Below, piece by piece: positions 50,142 through 59,891 of a stretch of DNA of 64,000 nt (the first letter of the stretch is position 1; every line of letters begins with the position of its first letter). Origin of the DNA: Sinomicrobium kalidii. GTDB lineage: Bacteria; Bacteroidota; Bacteroidia; Flavobacteriales; Flavobacteriaceae. Where the stretch lies: contig NZ_CP089211.1 of NCBI RefSeq assembly GCF_021183825.1, forward strand, positions 3,633,501 to 3,697,500. The letters are read 5' to 3'. Made by a program: the position numbers and the translations under genes. The notes beneath the pieces are model-generated. The model searched no databases and was not told where the DNA came from. It saw nothing but the letters and a program-made list of their open reading frames with translations.

Positions 50142-51986
50142 ATGCCTCAGCAAAAATCCACGACCGATACCGGTACACCCAAAATAAGCTGGAGGGAACG
50201 TTTCGGTTCCCTTCAGTATATACCGCGGTTTTTCAGTAAAATAAAGGAAGTATCTCCCCGGCTGTTCTATACCAATCTTTTCGCACGTATTGTCAATTCG
50301 GCTACCCCGGTGCTCATGTTGTGGGTCGGTAAGCTGATACTTGACGAAGTTGTATTGCAGATCGATGCCCCGGAAAAGGACTTTGCAAGATTGTGGATGC
50401 TGGTGGGGGTGGAACTGGGTCTTGCGGTGCTTTCCGACCTCATAAGCCGGGCCATTAACCTTACGGATACACTGGTTGGTGATCTTTACGCCAACAAATC
50501 CTCCGTGGAAATCATCAACAAGACGGCCGAGATCGAGTTGAGCCAGCTGGAAGATGCCGATTTTTACGATAAACTGGAGCGTGCCCGCCGGCAGACCGTG
50601 GGCCGGGTTTCCCTGATGTCCAATATTATGTCACAATTTCAGGACAGTATTACGGTGGTATCCCTGGTTACCGCCCTGGTGGTGTTTGAGCCCTGGCTTA
50701 TAGTGCTGCTTGTCCTGGCGGTGATCCCCGCATTTCTGAACGAAATAAAATTCAGCCAGAAAAGCTATTCCCTTGCCCGTGGATGGACCACCGAACGCAG
50801 GGAACTGGACGATCTGAGATATGTTGGTGCCAGTGACATTACTGCGAAGGAAGTAAAACTGTTCGGGCTTACGGGGTATATTTCCGATCGTTTTAAAAGG
50901 CTGTCGGATGAATATTATAAAGTGACCCGGAAACTGGCCATCCGGAAAAACCTCTGGGGCGGGGTCTTTAATGTCCTGGGCGTCATTTCCTATTACGGGG
51001 CGTATATCGTTATTATCATCCGGGTAGTTGCGGGGGTGCTTACGGTGGGGGACCTTACTTTCCTTTCCGGTTCCTTTAACCGTCTGCGGAACCAGCTTCA
51101 GGTTATTTTTTTCAGGTTTAGCCAGATTACGGAGAGTTCCCTTTATTTAAAGGATTATTTCGATTTCCTGGATATGGAAACAGCTTCGGAAGATGCGACT
51201 ACGGCTTCTTTGGCTCCTGTGCCGGAGGACTTCCGGGACGGACTGGAATTTGTGGATGTGTGGTTTAAATATCCCGGGCAGGAAGACTATGTTTTAAAAG
51301 GAATAAATTTTAAAGTGCCTGCCGGGCAAAAACTTGCTTTTGTGGGAGAGAACGGTGCCGGAAAGACCACGCTGATAAAACTGGCATTGCGATTCTACGA
51401 ACCTGTGAAAGGGAAAATACTGCTGGACGGGACAAATATCCGGGAATTTGCCAAAGAAGAATACCAGAAACTTTTCGGGGTGATCTTCCAGGACTTTGTA
51501 AAGTATAATTTCTCTGCCGGAGAAAACATTGCCGTGGGAAATATCGAAAATGTGGATGATGGCGAAAGGATCAAAACAGCGGCAGAACAAAGCCTTGCCG
51601 ACGAGGTCATCGCTACCCTGCCGCGAAAATATGATCAGAAACTGGGCCGTAGATTTACCAACGGACTGGACCTGTCCGGAGGACAATGGCAAAAGATAGC
51701 TCTGGCCAGGGCTTATATGAAAGACGCTAAAATTGCCATACTGGACGAGCCCACCTCCGCCCTGGATGCCCGTGCGGAATATGAGGCTTTTCAAAGGTTC
51801 ATAGGGCTTACCGAAGGAAAGACCGCTATTATCATTTCCCATAGGTTCAGTACGGTACGACTGGCCAATACCATTGTAGTACTCGAAAATGGTAAAGTCC
51901 TCGAAAAAGGGCCGCACGAAACACTGATGGAAAACAACGGCCTTTATGCCGAGTTGTTCAGTTTACAGGCGGTCGGATATCATTGA
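50142..51986 (+). CDS. ABC transporter, fused permease and ATPase
   Basis: A 614-residue half-transporter of the exporter type. The membrane domain (about 40-330) has around six helices. The ATPase domain (about 365-600) has Walker A GENGAGKTTLIK, signature LSGGQWQKIALARA, Walker B IAILDEPTSALDA and the switch His in IIISHRFSTV. The substrate is unknown; candidates are a lipid, peptide or drug. It probably works as a homodimer. It follows the small repeat-peptide gene on the same strand, 109 bp apart. Confidence 0.93.
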   Translation: MPQQKSTTDTGTPKISWRERFGSLQYIPRFFSKIKEVSPRLFYTNLFARIVNSATPVLMLWVGKLILDEVVLQIDAPEKDFARLWMLVGVELGLAVLSDLISRAINLTDTLVGDLYANKSSVEIINKTAEIELSQLEDADFYDKLERARRQTVGRVSLMSNIMSQFQDSITVVSLVTALVVFEPWLIVLLVLAVIPAFLNEIKFSQKSYSLARGWTTERRELDDLRYVGASDITAKEVKLFGLTGYISDRFKRLSDEYYKVTRKLAIRKNLWGGVFNVLGVISYYGAYIVIIIRVVAGVLTVGDLTFLSGSFNRLRNQLQVIFFRFSQITESSLYLKDYFDFLDMETASEDATTASLAPVPEDFRDGLEFVDVWFKYPGQEDYVLKGINFKVPAGQKLAFVGENGAGKTTLIKLALRFYEPVKGKILLDGTNIREFAKEEYQKLFGVIFQDFVKYNFSAGENIAVGNIENVDDGERIKTAAEQSLADEVIATLPRKYDQKLGRRFTNGLDLSGGQWQKIALARAYMKDAKIAILDEPTSALDARAEYEAFQRFIGLTEGKTAIIISHRFSTVRLANTIVVLENGKVLEKGPHETLMENNGLYAELFSLQAVGYH

Positions 51987-52026
51987 AATCAGAAGTGCGA
52001 AGCCCGAAGCCTGAAGTGTTCTGATT
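51987..52026 (+). terminator. Possible terminator of the ABC transporter
   Basis: AATCAGAA (51987-51994) and TTCTGATT (52019-52026) pair over 8 bp with a 24-nt loop, followed by TTGGTTTT. Weak. Confidence 0.35.
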
Positions 52027-52054
52027 TTGGTTTTACTACGAAACTAACAACTAA

Positions 52055-53794
52055 TCAACTCCTAACACGATATACCGGGTATTGAAGATGGTCCTTTTCG
52101 TAATGGGGAGAGCGTTTGTATATCCAGTCCAGTTGTCGGTACCAGTTTCGGGCAAATGCCGTGTCTTCCGTTTTTCTGTTCTCAAATTTTTCCCGCAATG
52201 CCGGGTCATTGTCCAGCATTTCCTTGGCAATGTCTTCAAACACATAAGGTGAAAAATGTTCTTTTTGTTGCAGGATGGGGTCAAAAAAGTTCCAGTTAAA
52301 AAAAGAATCCGTAGCTTCCGGTTCAAGAGTTTCCAGGAGGTAACGGAGGGCGGGCTGGTCGGTTTTTACAATACGGTCGCCTTTGCGGAATTGTACTTTT
52401 TGCGTCTGGCTGCTTACGCTGGTGTTGTAATGGAGGTAATGGCCTTCGTAGGCCGTGTTCCGTGTCTCGTAACCTTCAATGCGGTAGGCTTCCACTTCCA
52501 TGAGGGTATCGCGTGTAACCATGTTCATCTCCACCTTATTGGCCTGCAATAATGCTATGACTCGCCACCATTGTTTCGGGATGATGTAGGCTTCGGGGAT
52601 GGATACCTCCCGGGAAGGTTTAAAATAGTCGTTATATGATACCGGTTTGGTAAAGGGCCTGTCGCGATCGTATTTTAACCGCGGGAACCCGGTAACCTCA
52701 CTGATAAGGGTGTCGGCTTCGTACCCTCTGAAATACAAGGTGGATAGCTTGGTAGAATCTATGGTCCACTGCACAGGGTAGTTTTTTGTATTGGCATAAC
52801 TTTCAAAGGCTTTTTCCCGGAGGTCCCTGATTTTCCTGGAATCCTTTTCGGTAATGTCTACCATGTTCTTCAGTAATTGATAGGTGCCTTCAACCCGTTG
52901 TTTGTAGGGTTTGAGCATATGGGTTTCCACCATCATGCCCAGGGTGTTCCAAAGGGCAGTGTAGCCGGTGGAGTATCTCGGATAATCCATAAACTGGGAA
53001 AAGCCTTTTTCCGGAACTTTATTGAATACATTTACATAAGGGGTAATGTGCCATTCCTCGTCGGCAAGATTTTTTTCGAGTTGCGGCATCATTTCCTGGT
53101 GAAGGTATTTTCCCAGTTCACCGCCAAGTTTATTGTGTTGCGTGAACAAATGGGTAAGTGTGTATTGATAATCCGCACCGTTGCTTACATGGGTGTCAAC
53201 AAAAACATCGGGTTTTACGAGATGGAAGATCTCGGCAAAGGCCCTTGCATTTTTGGAATCGGCCTTGATGAAATCGCGATTGAGGTCATAGTTCCTGGCA
53301 TTGCCCCGGAAACCGTATTCCTGCGGGCCGTTCTGGTTGGCCCGGCTGTGACTGTTCCTGTTCAGGGCCCCGCCGATGTTATAGACGGGGATGGCCACGA
53401 TAACCGTATTTTCGGGAGGGGTGAGTTTTCCAGTGGCATAGTCCCGCAACAGCATCATGGTGGCATCAATGCCGTCACTTTCCCCGGGATGGATACCGTT
53501 ATTGATGAGAAGTATGCGTTTGTCCTGTCTTATTTTTTTGAAATTGAAACTTCCGTCAGGGTTATAGGTCACGATATGTAAAGGGTGGCCGCTATCGGTG
53601 TCGCCCATGGTCTGCAGGTTGATATCGGGCAATGCCGTGGCCAGTTTCATGTAATAGTGTATAACCTCGTCATAAGTAGGGGTTTCTTTTCCGCCGGAGG
53701 TCTCATAAAAAGTGGTGAATTCCTGTTCTTCCTCCGGGTTGATATTGTTACACGCCGTTAGCAACAGGAAAAGGTATAGAAAATAGCGTTTCAT
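52055..53794 (-). CDS. M14-family zinc carboxypeptidase, lipoprotein
   Basis: A 579-residue protein. The start at 53794 gives a lipoprotein signal (MKRYFLYLFLLLTAC, lipobox LTAC). The catalytic domain has the zinc motif NNGIHPGESDGID (HxxE), the third zinc ligand in FVDTHVSNGADY, and a later Glu candidate in MMVETHMLKPYKQRVEG. The last 200 residues form an accessory beta-rich domain. It may trim peptides or peptidoglycan at the outer membrane. The neighbouring methyltransferase is divergent. Confidence 0.9.
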   Translation of the reverse strand: MKRYFLYLFLLLTACNNINPEEEQEFTTFYETSGGKETPTYDEVIHYYMKLATALPDINLQTMGDTDSGHPLHIVTYNPDGSFNFKKIRQDKRILLINNGIHPGESDGIDATMMLLRDYATGKLTPPENTVIVAIPVYNIGGALNRNSHSRANQNGPQEYGFRGNARNYDLNRDFIKADSKNARAFAEIFHLVKPDVFVDTHVSNGADYQYTLTHLFTQHNKLGGELGKYLHQEMMPQLEKNLADEEWHITPYVNVFNKVPEKGFSQFMDYPRYSTGYTALWNTLGMMVETHMLKPYKQRVEGTYQLLKNMVDITEKDSRKIRDLREKAFESYANTKNYPVQWTIDSTKLSTLYFRGYEADTLISEVTGFPRLKYDRDRPFTKPVSYNDYFKPSREVSIPEAYIIPKQWWRVIALLQANKVEMNMVTRDTLMEVEAYRIEGYETRNTAYEGHYLHYNTSVSSQTQKVQFRKGDRIVKTDQPALRYLLETLEPEATDSFFNWNFFDPILQQKEHFSPYVFEDIAKEMLDNDPALREKFENRKTEDTAFARNWYRQLDWIYKRSPHYEKDHLQYPVYRVRS

Positions 53795-53997
53795 ATACGA
53801 TCGGTTCTGGTTCAGACTTGCGGTTAGCATGTGTGCAGGTCTGTAGCCCTGTTAATTTAAACTTCACGAAGATACTAAATTTGGCAGGAGCCCGTAATGT
53901 TCCGGAAACGGAAAAAGGATAAAAGGGTTTTAATTTTGCCATGCTGTGATAATCTCCGGTGATTACGGTCGGTACTTTCTTACCGGTGCGGGTGATT

Positions 53998-54029
53998 TTG
54001 CTTTTTCAAAAGGGATTCTCATACCTTTG
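53998..54029 (+). promoter_or_regulatory. Promoter of the methyltransferase gene
   Basis: TTG (53998-54000), 21 bp, TACCTTTG (54022-54029): a complete Bacteroidota promoter, 27 bp before the ATG at 54057. Confidence 0.6.
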
Positions 54030-54056
54030 TAAGGCAACCGAAAAGACGTTTGCACA

Positions 54057-54695
54057 ATGAACCGCCGAATAAATTGTCCCTTGTGTAGTAGCAACGATGT
54101 GCGTCTGTTTTACGACAGGAAGCACCTGTTTTATTCCTGCGGATGTTGCCGTGGCATTTTCCGGGCGGAAAGTACATATGTGGGGGATGATGCGGAAAGA
54201 TCCCGCTACGAAGAGCACAACAACGACGTTTTTGACGAGCGCTATCAGCAATTTGTTTCCCCCATCACTTCATCGGTTATGCGCGATTTTGAACCGCATC
54301 ACCGGGGACTCGACTTCGGGGCAGGGACAGGGCCCGTTATTTCAAAAATGCTCGAAGACCGGGGATATGATATTGTACAGTACGACCCTTTTTTTGCCAA
54401 TGACAAAGCCTTACTGGAAGAGCGTTATCATTATATTGTTTGCTGTGAGGTGATGGAACATTTTCAACAACCGTTGCGCGAATTTGAGTTACTCAGAGGC
54501 CTGTTGCTACCGAAGGGAAAACTGTATTGCATGACGAATCTCTACGACAAAAGCGTCGATTTTCACAGCTGGAATTATAAAAACGATCCTACCCATGTGT
54601 TTATTTACCGGGAAAGGACCTTGGAGTGGATGGAGGAAGCGTTGGGTTTTTCCGGATTGACTGCGGAGGGTAGGTTAATTGTTTTTGATCGTTGA
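54057..54695 (+). CDS. Class I SAM-dependent methyltransferase with N-terminal zinc-finger-like part
   Basis: A 212-residue protein. Residues about 1-35 have two Cys pairs (CPLCSSNDV, then SCGCC), like the zinc-binding region found before many small methyltransferases. The SAM-binding domain has the motif I GLDFGAGTGPV, the post-I YDIVQYDPFF, and VCCEVMEHFQQP. The substrate is unknown. It stands alone with its own promoter. Confidence 0.87.
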   Translation: MNRRINCPLCSSNDVRLFYDRKHLFYSCGCCRGIFRAESTYVGDDAERSRYEEHNNDVFDERYQQFVSPITSSVMRDFEPHHRGLDFGAGTGPVISKMLEDRGYDIVQYDPFFANDKALLEERYHYIVCCEVMEHFQQPLREFELLRGLLLPKGKLYCMTNLYDKSVDFHSWNYKNDPTHVFIYRERTLEWMEEALGFSGLTAEGRLIVFDR

Positions 54696-54718
54696 TTTAT
54701 CGGGTTGTATGGTTACAA

Positions 54719-54742
54719 GTCACGAGTCCGGAGATTTGTGAC
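54719..54742. repeat. Dispersed hairpin repeat, copy 1
   Basis: GTCACGAGTC-CGGA-GATTTGTGAC: a 10-bp stem with a 4-nt loop. Two related copies lie at 56805 and 57310. Confidence 0.5.
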
Positions 54743-54814
54743 GATATGGGCAACGCTCCGGTCGGGCGCCATCTCTCTTCCTTCGTCACAAGGGGGGGGA
54801 GGGGTATAAAAGAG

Positions 54815-54839
54815 AAGGCTGCCTTTTCCAGACAGCCTT
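54815..54839. terminator. Bidirectional terminator between the methyltransferase and SulP genes
   Basis: AAGGCTG (54815-54821) pairs with CAGCCTT (54833-54839). ACTTTTTTG follows on the plus strand and CTCTTTT on the minus strand. Confidence 0.75.
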
Positions 54840-54865
54840 ACTTTTTTGTTTTTGATATGCAGGGA

Positions 54866-56437
54866 TCAGATCTTGTTTACCATAACCTTGTAACTCGGAT
54901 CTTCCATAATGTTTACATCAATGATGGCTTCGGCATTTTGTAACAATCTGCGGCAATCCTTGCTGAGGTGGCGAAGGTGTACTTTTTTACCCTGCTTGGC
55001 ATAGCGGTGGGTTACGGCATTGAGGGCTTCAATGGCCGACATGTCGGCCACACGGCTTTCTGCAAAGTCAATGATAATTTCCTGAGGGTCGTTGAGCACA
55101 TCGAATTTTTCGGCAAAACCCTGTACGGACCCGAAAAAGAGAGGGCCGAATATCTCGTAATGCTTTACACCGTTTTCATCCACGTGCTTCCGGGCACGGA
55201 TACGCTTGGCGTTTTCCCAGGAATAGGCCAGGGCGGAAAGTACAACACCAATAAGTACGGCCACGGCCAGGTTGTGGGTGACCACAGTGATAAGGGTAAC
55301 CAATACCATTACGATAACATCGGAAGCGGGCATTTTTTTAAAGGTCTTCAGGCTGGCCCATTCAAATGTTCCGATGGCCACCATAAACATTACACCTACC
55401 AAAGCGGCCATAGGCAACCTTTCGATCAGGCCGGAACCGAACATGATAAAGCACAGCAATCCTACGGAAGCCACGATACCGGATAACCTTGCCCTTGCTC
55501 CGGACGATATATTGATAAGGCTCTGCCCCAGCATGGCACAACCGCCCATGCCGGAAAAGAAACCGGAAACGATGTTTGCCGTTCCCTGGGCTACACATTC
55601 CTTGTTACCTCGTCCGCGGGTCTCGGTGATCTCGTCAATCAGACTTAAACTCAGCAGGCTTTCTATCATACCCACACCTGCAATAATGGCGGAATAGGGA
55701 AGGATAAGCATAAAGGTTTCCCAGGTAAAGGGGATATTGGGAATGGTAAGCGGCGGAAAACCACCCTTGATAGTTTCCCCTTCTTTAAGGGTGTCGGCTA
55801 CAGTGGTGGTGTCTATATTAAGCCCTATGACTATGGCAGAAACCGTGATGATAGCAACCAGTGATGAAGGTACGGCCTTGGTAAGCCTGGGCAGCCCCCA
55901 GATAATGAGCATGGTAAGTAATACCAGTCCCAGCATGATAAGCATGGAAGATCCTTGCAGGAGTTCTCCCTTCTGGTAAAAGCTGGGAAACTGTGAGGTG
56001 AAAATGATAATGGCCAGCCCGTTCACAAAACCGAACATTACGGATTGTGGAACCAGGCGGATAAATTTACCCAACCGCAATACCCCGGCCAGTATTTGTA
56101 TGACTCCGGCCAGAATAACCGTAGCAAAGACGAACTGCAAAATACCCTCCGGAGTAATATCCGGGTTTATGTCTTTTAGCTTTATTATAAGTCCGACAAA
56201 AATCACGGCCACGGCACCTGTTGCCCCCGAGATCATTCCCGGACGCCCGCCCAGTATGGAAGTTATCAGTCCCATGGTAAAAGCGGCGTAAAGGCCTATA
56301 AGCGGTGAAAACCCGGCTATCATGGCGAAGGCAATGGCTTCGGGCACCAGGGCCAGCGCTACGGTAAGGCCCGAAAGAACTTCGGTCTTGTAGTCCACTT
56401 TTTGCTTCAGGTCAAATAAATTGAATATTTTTTTCAT
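54866..56437 (-). CDS. SulP-family anion transporter with STAS domain
   Basis: A 523-residue membrane protein of the SLC26/SulP family. The membrane part (about 1-400) has the opening ALVPEAIAFAMIAGFSPLIGLY and the GRPGMISGATGAVAVI segment. The C-terminal STAS domain (about 415-520) includes IIIDFAESRVADMSAIEALN. These carry sulfate, bicarbonate or other anions; the substrate is not fixed by sequence. A bidirectional terminator follows the gene. Confidence 0.93.
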   Translation of the reverse strand: MKKIFNLFDLKQKVDYKTEVLSGLTVALALVPEAIAFAMIAGFSPLIGLYAAFTMGLITSILGGRPGMISGATGAVAVIFVGLIIKLKDINPDITPEGILQFVFATVILAGVIQILAGVLRLGKFIRLVPQSVMFGFVNGLAIIIFTSQFPSFYQKGELLQGSSMLIMLGLVLLTMLIIWGLPRLTKAVPSSLVAIITVSAIVIGLNIDTTTVADTLKEGETIKGGFPPLTIPNIPFTWETFMLILPYSAIIAGVGMIESLLSLSLIDEITETRGRGNKECVAQGTANIVSGFFSGMGGCAMLGQSLINISSGARARLSGIVASVGLLCFIMFGSGLIERLPMAALVGVMFMVAIGTFEWASLKTFKKMPASDVIVMVLVTLITVVTHNLAVAVLIGVVLSALAYSWENAKRIRARKHVDENGVKHYEIFGPLFFGSVQGFAEKFDVLNDPQEIIIDFAESRVADMSAIEALNAVTHRYAKQGKKVHLRHLSKDCRRLLQNAEAIIDVNIMEDPSYKVMVNKI

Positions 56438-56934
56438 AGCAATAAAAGATGAATGGGTTGTTGTATAAACAAATAGGTTTAAAAAAGCTATCTATGTGTG
56501 ATGTATATGGAAATAGGAGATTTTTCCCTGGCACAGGGAAAACCGGAACATCGGTAAAGCCCTGTAAATCAAGGCGGTGTAAGGCCTGTAAAGTATGTAG
56601 TTACTACGTGTTCCATAATTGAAGCGGCAAAAGTAAGGTTTTTGCAGGAAGTGACAACTATTACGGGTTAACAAAAATTTATGTTAAGGTGATTTTTGTG
56701 TATTTGTTAAAAAAATGCTTTGCTTTTGGTGGAGTTGGTAATTCGATGGGGGCAGATGTTGTGGTATTAATAGTGATGGGTGTTTGTTGGAAGGGGAAAT
56801 AGAAGTCACGAGTACGGAGACTCACGACAGGGTATTTTGGATGTATAAAGTGGTGTTTATATCCTGGAAATCTTATTTTTATTGCACGGAACCTCAAAGA
56901 GGTCATAAACACAGAGGCCGAAAAACAATACAAA
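56438..56934. other. Gene-free stretch with a dispersed hairpin
   Basis: This 497-bp gap precedes the SulP gene and follows the DksA-like gene (both minus strand). It holds the second dispersed hairpin (56805-56828) and A/T-rich DNA. No RNA gene is recognised. Confidence 0.5.
56805..56828. repeat. Dispersed hairpin repeat, copy 2
   Basis: GTCACGAGTA-CGGA-GACTCACGAC; related to the copy at 54719 with some mismatches in the stem. Confidence 0.45.
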
Positions 56935-57267
56935 TTACCTTGCGCATTGTACACAAAGCGTACTCTGCGGCATAGCCATAATACGCCCCATGGGAATGGG
57001 CTTTTTGCATTTTACACAGATACCGAAATCCTTATCGCCCACTTTGTCCAGCACATATTTTAATTTGGAGAGTTTTTCTTCGGCTTGCTGCAATGCAGCT
57101 TTTACGGTGCTCTGGTTGTTTATGGCATCCATGCGCGATACGCGGCCAATAGCATTTTCGGGAGCTACGGGTTTGGCCATGTCACGATAACGCTCTACCT
57201 GTTTTTCAGTGCGGTCGATTTCTTTCTGGAGGAATTCCATCCATTGTTCGTTGGTGAGGTCGGTCAT
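56935..57267 (-). CDS. DksA/TraR-type zinc-finger protein
   Basis: A 110-residue protein. An N-terminal coiled coil (about 10-75, e.g. EFLQKEIDRTEKQVERYRDM) precedes a C4 zinc finger with CVKCKKPIP and LCVQCAR. DksA-type proteins bind in the RNA polymerase secondary channel and act with ppGpp. The coiled-coil tip and full length differ from E. coli DksA, so it is a short relative. Confidence 0.88.
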   Translation of the reverse strand: MTDLTNEQWMEFLQKEIDRTEKQVERYRDMAKPVAPENAIGRVSRMDAINNQSTVKAALQQAEEKLSKLKYVLDKVGDKDFGICVKCKKPIPMGRIMAMPQSTLCVQCAR

Positions 57268-57309
57268 AGTTTTTTGGATTTTGGGTTGAACCTATGGTGG
57301 TGTTACGAG

Positions 57310-57333
57310 GTCAGGAGTCCGGAGACTTGCTAT
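57310..57333. repeat. Dispersed hairpin repeat, copy 3
   Basis: GTCAGGAGTC-CGGA-GACTTGCTAT; shares AGTCCGGAGA with copy 1 but its outer stem is broken. Confidence 0.4.
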
Positions 57334-57343
57334 GGACTATCGG

Positions 57344-59269
57344 TTAAATAAACGAGGTGAGTTTATAACGCATTTTTATGAGTTCCTGTATTTCGCGTAT
57401 GGTTTTAAAACAGCGTTTCAGTTTCATTCTTTCTTCTTTAGAGAGGGCGGCCAGTTCTATATAGCGGCCGGAGTCGTTATGCATAAGGCCGTGTTTGGTA
57501 CGGAATTTCAGCAGGGCCTTGGAGGTATAGGAACAGGAAAGGTACAGTTGTTTGTTCTCGGGTTCCAGTTCGGCGAGTTTTTCAAAGCGTTCCGCCGTGT
57601 TGTTGATGTGCCGTACCTGGTGGGAAAGAATGAGTACCCGCCCGGCGTCGGTAATGGGAGTGATGGCTCTCTTCTTCAGGTCAAAGAAGTCCTTGTATTC
57701 GCCGTTCTGTTCTACAAGGAACTGACGGAAAAAGCCGAGGGGCGAAGGATTCTGCAATACACTCTTGGCCAGCATGGCGGAAAAATAGGTGTTTTGTCCG
57801 GTTTTTTCGAAAATATGACTGCCCAGGGCATCGGTCAATGTGCTGTCTCCGTAAGAAATATCGAAATCGAAAAAAATGGAACACAGCAGTATTTCATTTT
57901 CACCGGGTTCTGCGATCCATTTGGTGAACTGCTCTTTCCATTCGTCCAGCGAAAGGCACCACTTCGGGTTGCTGGCCATCATGTCTGCCGGGCAATATTC
58001 GTAGCCCAGGGTGTTGAGGCGTTTGGTCACTTTCTGGGCCAGGGTAATGAAATAGGCCCTGGTTTTGTCCAGTATTTCGGCAGGTACATTTTCAAATACA
58101 ATGGCGTTGTCCTGGTCGGTATGTAATAGCTGTTCCTTGCGGCCCTGGCTGCCGAGGGAAAGCCAGGCGAATTTTACGGGCGGACTTTCCGGCATTTTTT
58201 TCAGCGAGAGCTCTATGCACCGTTTTATGGTGGCATCGTTGAGCTCGGTGATGATCCGGGAAATATGGGTGAGCGGTATGTTTTGCCGGATATATCCGTT
58301 GAGAAGGATCATTATTTTTTCATGGATGCGCTTCAGGTGCTTGGTCTTCGAAGCCCGTTTAATGGCTTTCATCAACACGGAGGGGTTGTTGCCCTGCGAT
58401 ACGGTGATATCGTGCTCGGAGATAAGACCTATGAGTTTGGACTTCGGTGTCCCGTCTTTGGTAATGCACAGGTGCCCGATTTTGTGTTTCATCAGGGCAG
58501 TCTGGGCCTGGGCAATGGTAATGTTCCTGGGGTAACATATTACCGGGGAGGTCATGATGTTATGTATGGGAATGTCGATAGGATAATCACCTGTTACGAT
58601 CTTGTTTTTCAGGTCGCGGTCGGTAACTATGCCGACAGGGATGTCATTTTCGGTTACAACTACAGAGCCTATGTTGTTTTCGCGCATCAGGAGGGCGATG
58701 TCGCGGGTTTTGTCTTCCTTATTACAGGTGATCACGTTTTTTACATACCTGGCGGGTTGCAGGTCGTAAAGGTCGGTAGAAGAACTGATACCGATATCTA
58801 TGCCGTTTTCGGAATATAGTTTTCTGCGGTGTTCTTCAGAATACGGGTTTTCCGTGTTGGAAGCAAAACTTTCTATGAGGAAATTACCCACCCGGAGGTT
58901 CTTTTCAACAACAGGGCGAAAGACATCGATGGGAATACCGTACAATATACTTTCTTCCCTGGTTATGGCCTTGATAACATAATTTTCCCGGGCAATGAGG
59001 GGGCGCAATCCGAAAATATCGCCTTCATCGCAGTTGTCTATGGTGATAAAATCGCCGTTCTTTCGCTTTTGCAGGGCCACGGCGCCTTTGTGTACTACAT
59101 AAAACTGGTTGTGCCCTTCGTCGTTATCGTCAAAAATGATTTTGTTCTTTTCGAAATAGAGTACCTGTACATGGGAAGAAACCTCCAGGAGCTGCTCCTT
59201 GCTGAGTACATCAAAAGGAGGGTGATTCTTCAGGAAATCGGCAATGCGGAGGGCGATGGTGTTTTTCAC
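57344..59269 (-). CDS. cNMP-binding, CBS and DUF294 nucleotidyltransferase-like protein
   Basis: A 641-residue cytoplasmic protein. In order it has a cyclic-nucleotide-binding-like domain (about 15-130, VVHKGAVALQK, CDEGDIFGLRP), a CBS pair (about 165-290, IGSVVVTENDIPVGIVTDRD, IGHLCITKDGTPKSKLIG), and the DUF294 putative nucleotidyltransferase domain (about 325-460, WLSLGSQGRKEQLLHTDQDN, with a GSxG...DxD pattern). A helical DUF294 C-terminal domain ends it. The layout is that of regulators sensing AMP/ATP through CBS. The reaction is unproven. It follows the Nudix and M42 genes on the same strand. Confidence 0.9.
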   Translation of the reverse strand: MKNTIALRIADFLKNHPPFDVLSKEQLLEVSSHVQVLYFEKNKIIFDDNDEGHNQFYVVHKGAVALQKRKNGDFITIDNCDEGDIFGLRPLIARENYVIKAITREESILYGIPIDVFRPVVEKNLRVGNFLIESFASNTENPYSEEHRRKLYSENGIDIGISSSTDLYDLQPARYVKNVITCNKEDKTRDIALLMRENNIGSVVVTENDIPVGIVTDRDLKNKIVTGDYPIDIPIHNIMTSPVICYPRNITIAQAQTALMKHKIGHLCITKDGTPKSKLIGLISEHDITVSQGNNPSVLMKAIKRASKTKHLKRIHEKIMILLNGYIRQNIPLTHISRIITELNDATIKRCIELSLKKMPESPPVKFAWLSLGSQGRKEQLLHTDQDNAIVFENVPAEILDKTRAYFITLAQKVTKRLNTLGYEYCPADMMASNPKWCLSLDEWKEQFTKWIAEPGENEILLCSIFFDFDISYGDSTLTDALGSHIFEKTGQNTYFSAMLAKSVLQNPSPLGFFRQFLVEQNGEYKDFFDLKKRAITPITDAGRVLILSHQVRHINNTAERFEKLAELEPENKQLYLSCSYTSKALLKFRTKHGLMHNDSGRYIELAALSKEERMKLKRCFKTIREIQELIKMRYKLTSFI

Positions 59270-59333
59270 TTGATTGTATTTTTAACGGATAATGCGTATC
59301 TGAAGCACACATGTTTTTTTGCCATGTGTCTGT

Positions 59334-59888
59334 TTAATGCTGTTTTAGTCGCTCCTTTATAGCTCCGAAAACCAGCTTGTAATAATCCGGGGACAATATT
59401 ACATAGCGGGTTGAAGAAGGTTCCCTGATATTGGAAAGAAAATCTTCTATGGCTATGAGTTTGATATCGTCAACTTCGGATTTCTGCAACTTTAATTGGT
59501 TTAACGGAGTGGTAAGCCTGCTTATATAGATATGGTGAAATTCACAGTCCGTCAGATTGTTCCGGTGTTTTTTGACGGATTTGGAGACGCCTATTTTTTT
59601 CAGGGATTCTTCAGAGATATGAAGCCCGAGTTCTTCTTCTGTTTCCCGAAGGGCAGAAGTGAGTGGTGCTTCTCCCGCACCGATATGTCCGGCTACCGAC
59701 ACATCCCAGTATCCGGGGAAAGTGTCCTTTTGTAAGGACCTTTTCTGTAGTAATACCTTGCCGCCGGTGGTATAGAACCAGACGTGGACAGTAGGATGGA
59801 AAAGCCCTTTTGCATGTGCTTCGGACTTCAAAAGGGCTTTTCCGGTATAATTTCCGTTTTCATCCAGTATGTCTACGTACTCGTCCAT
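59334..59888 (-). CDS. Nudix-family hydrolase (IDI-like)
   Basis: A 184-residue protein with a complete Nudix box (GHIGAGEAPLTSALRETEEE plus LGL). The opening EYVDILDENGNYTGKALLKSEAH is like the isopentenyl-diphosphate isomerase/YfcD group of Nudix proteins, but the isomerase-specific Cys and Glu are not evident, so I leave the reaction open. It is 3 bp after the M42 gene on the same strand. Confidence 0.88.
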   Translation of the reverse strand: MDEYVDILDENGNYTGKALLKSEAHAKGLFHPTVHVWFYTTGGKVLLQKRSLQKDTFPGYWDVSVAGHIGAGEAPLTSALRETEEELGLHISEESLKKIGVSKSVKKHRNNLTDCEFHHIYISRLTTPLNQLKLQKSEVDDIKLIAIEDFLSNIREPSSTRYVILSPDYYKLVFGAIKERLKQH

Positions 59889-59891
59889 TAT

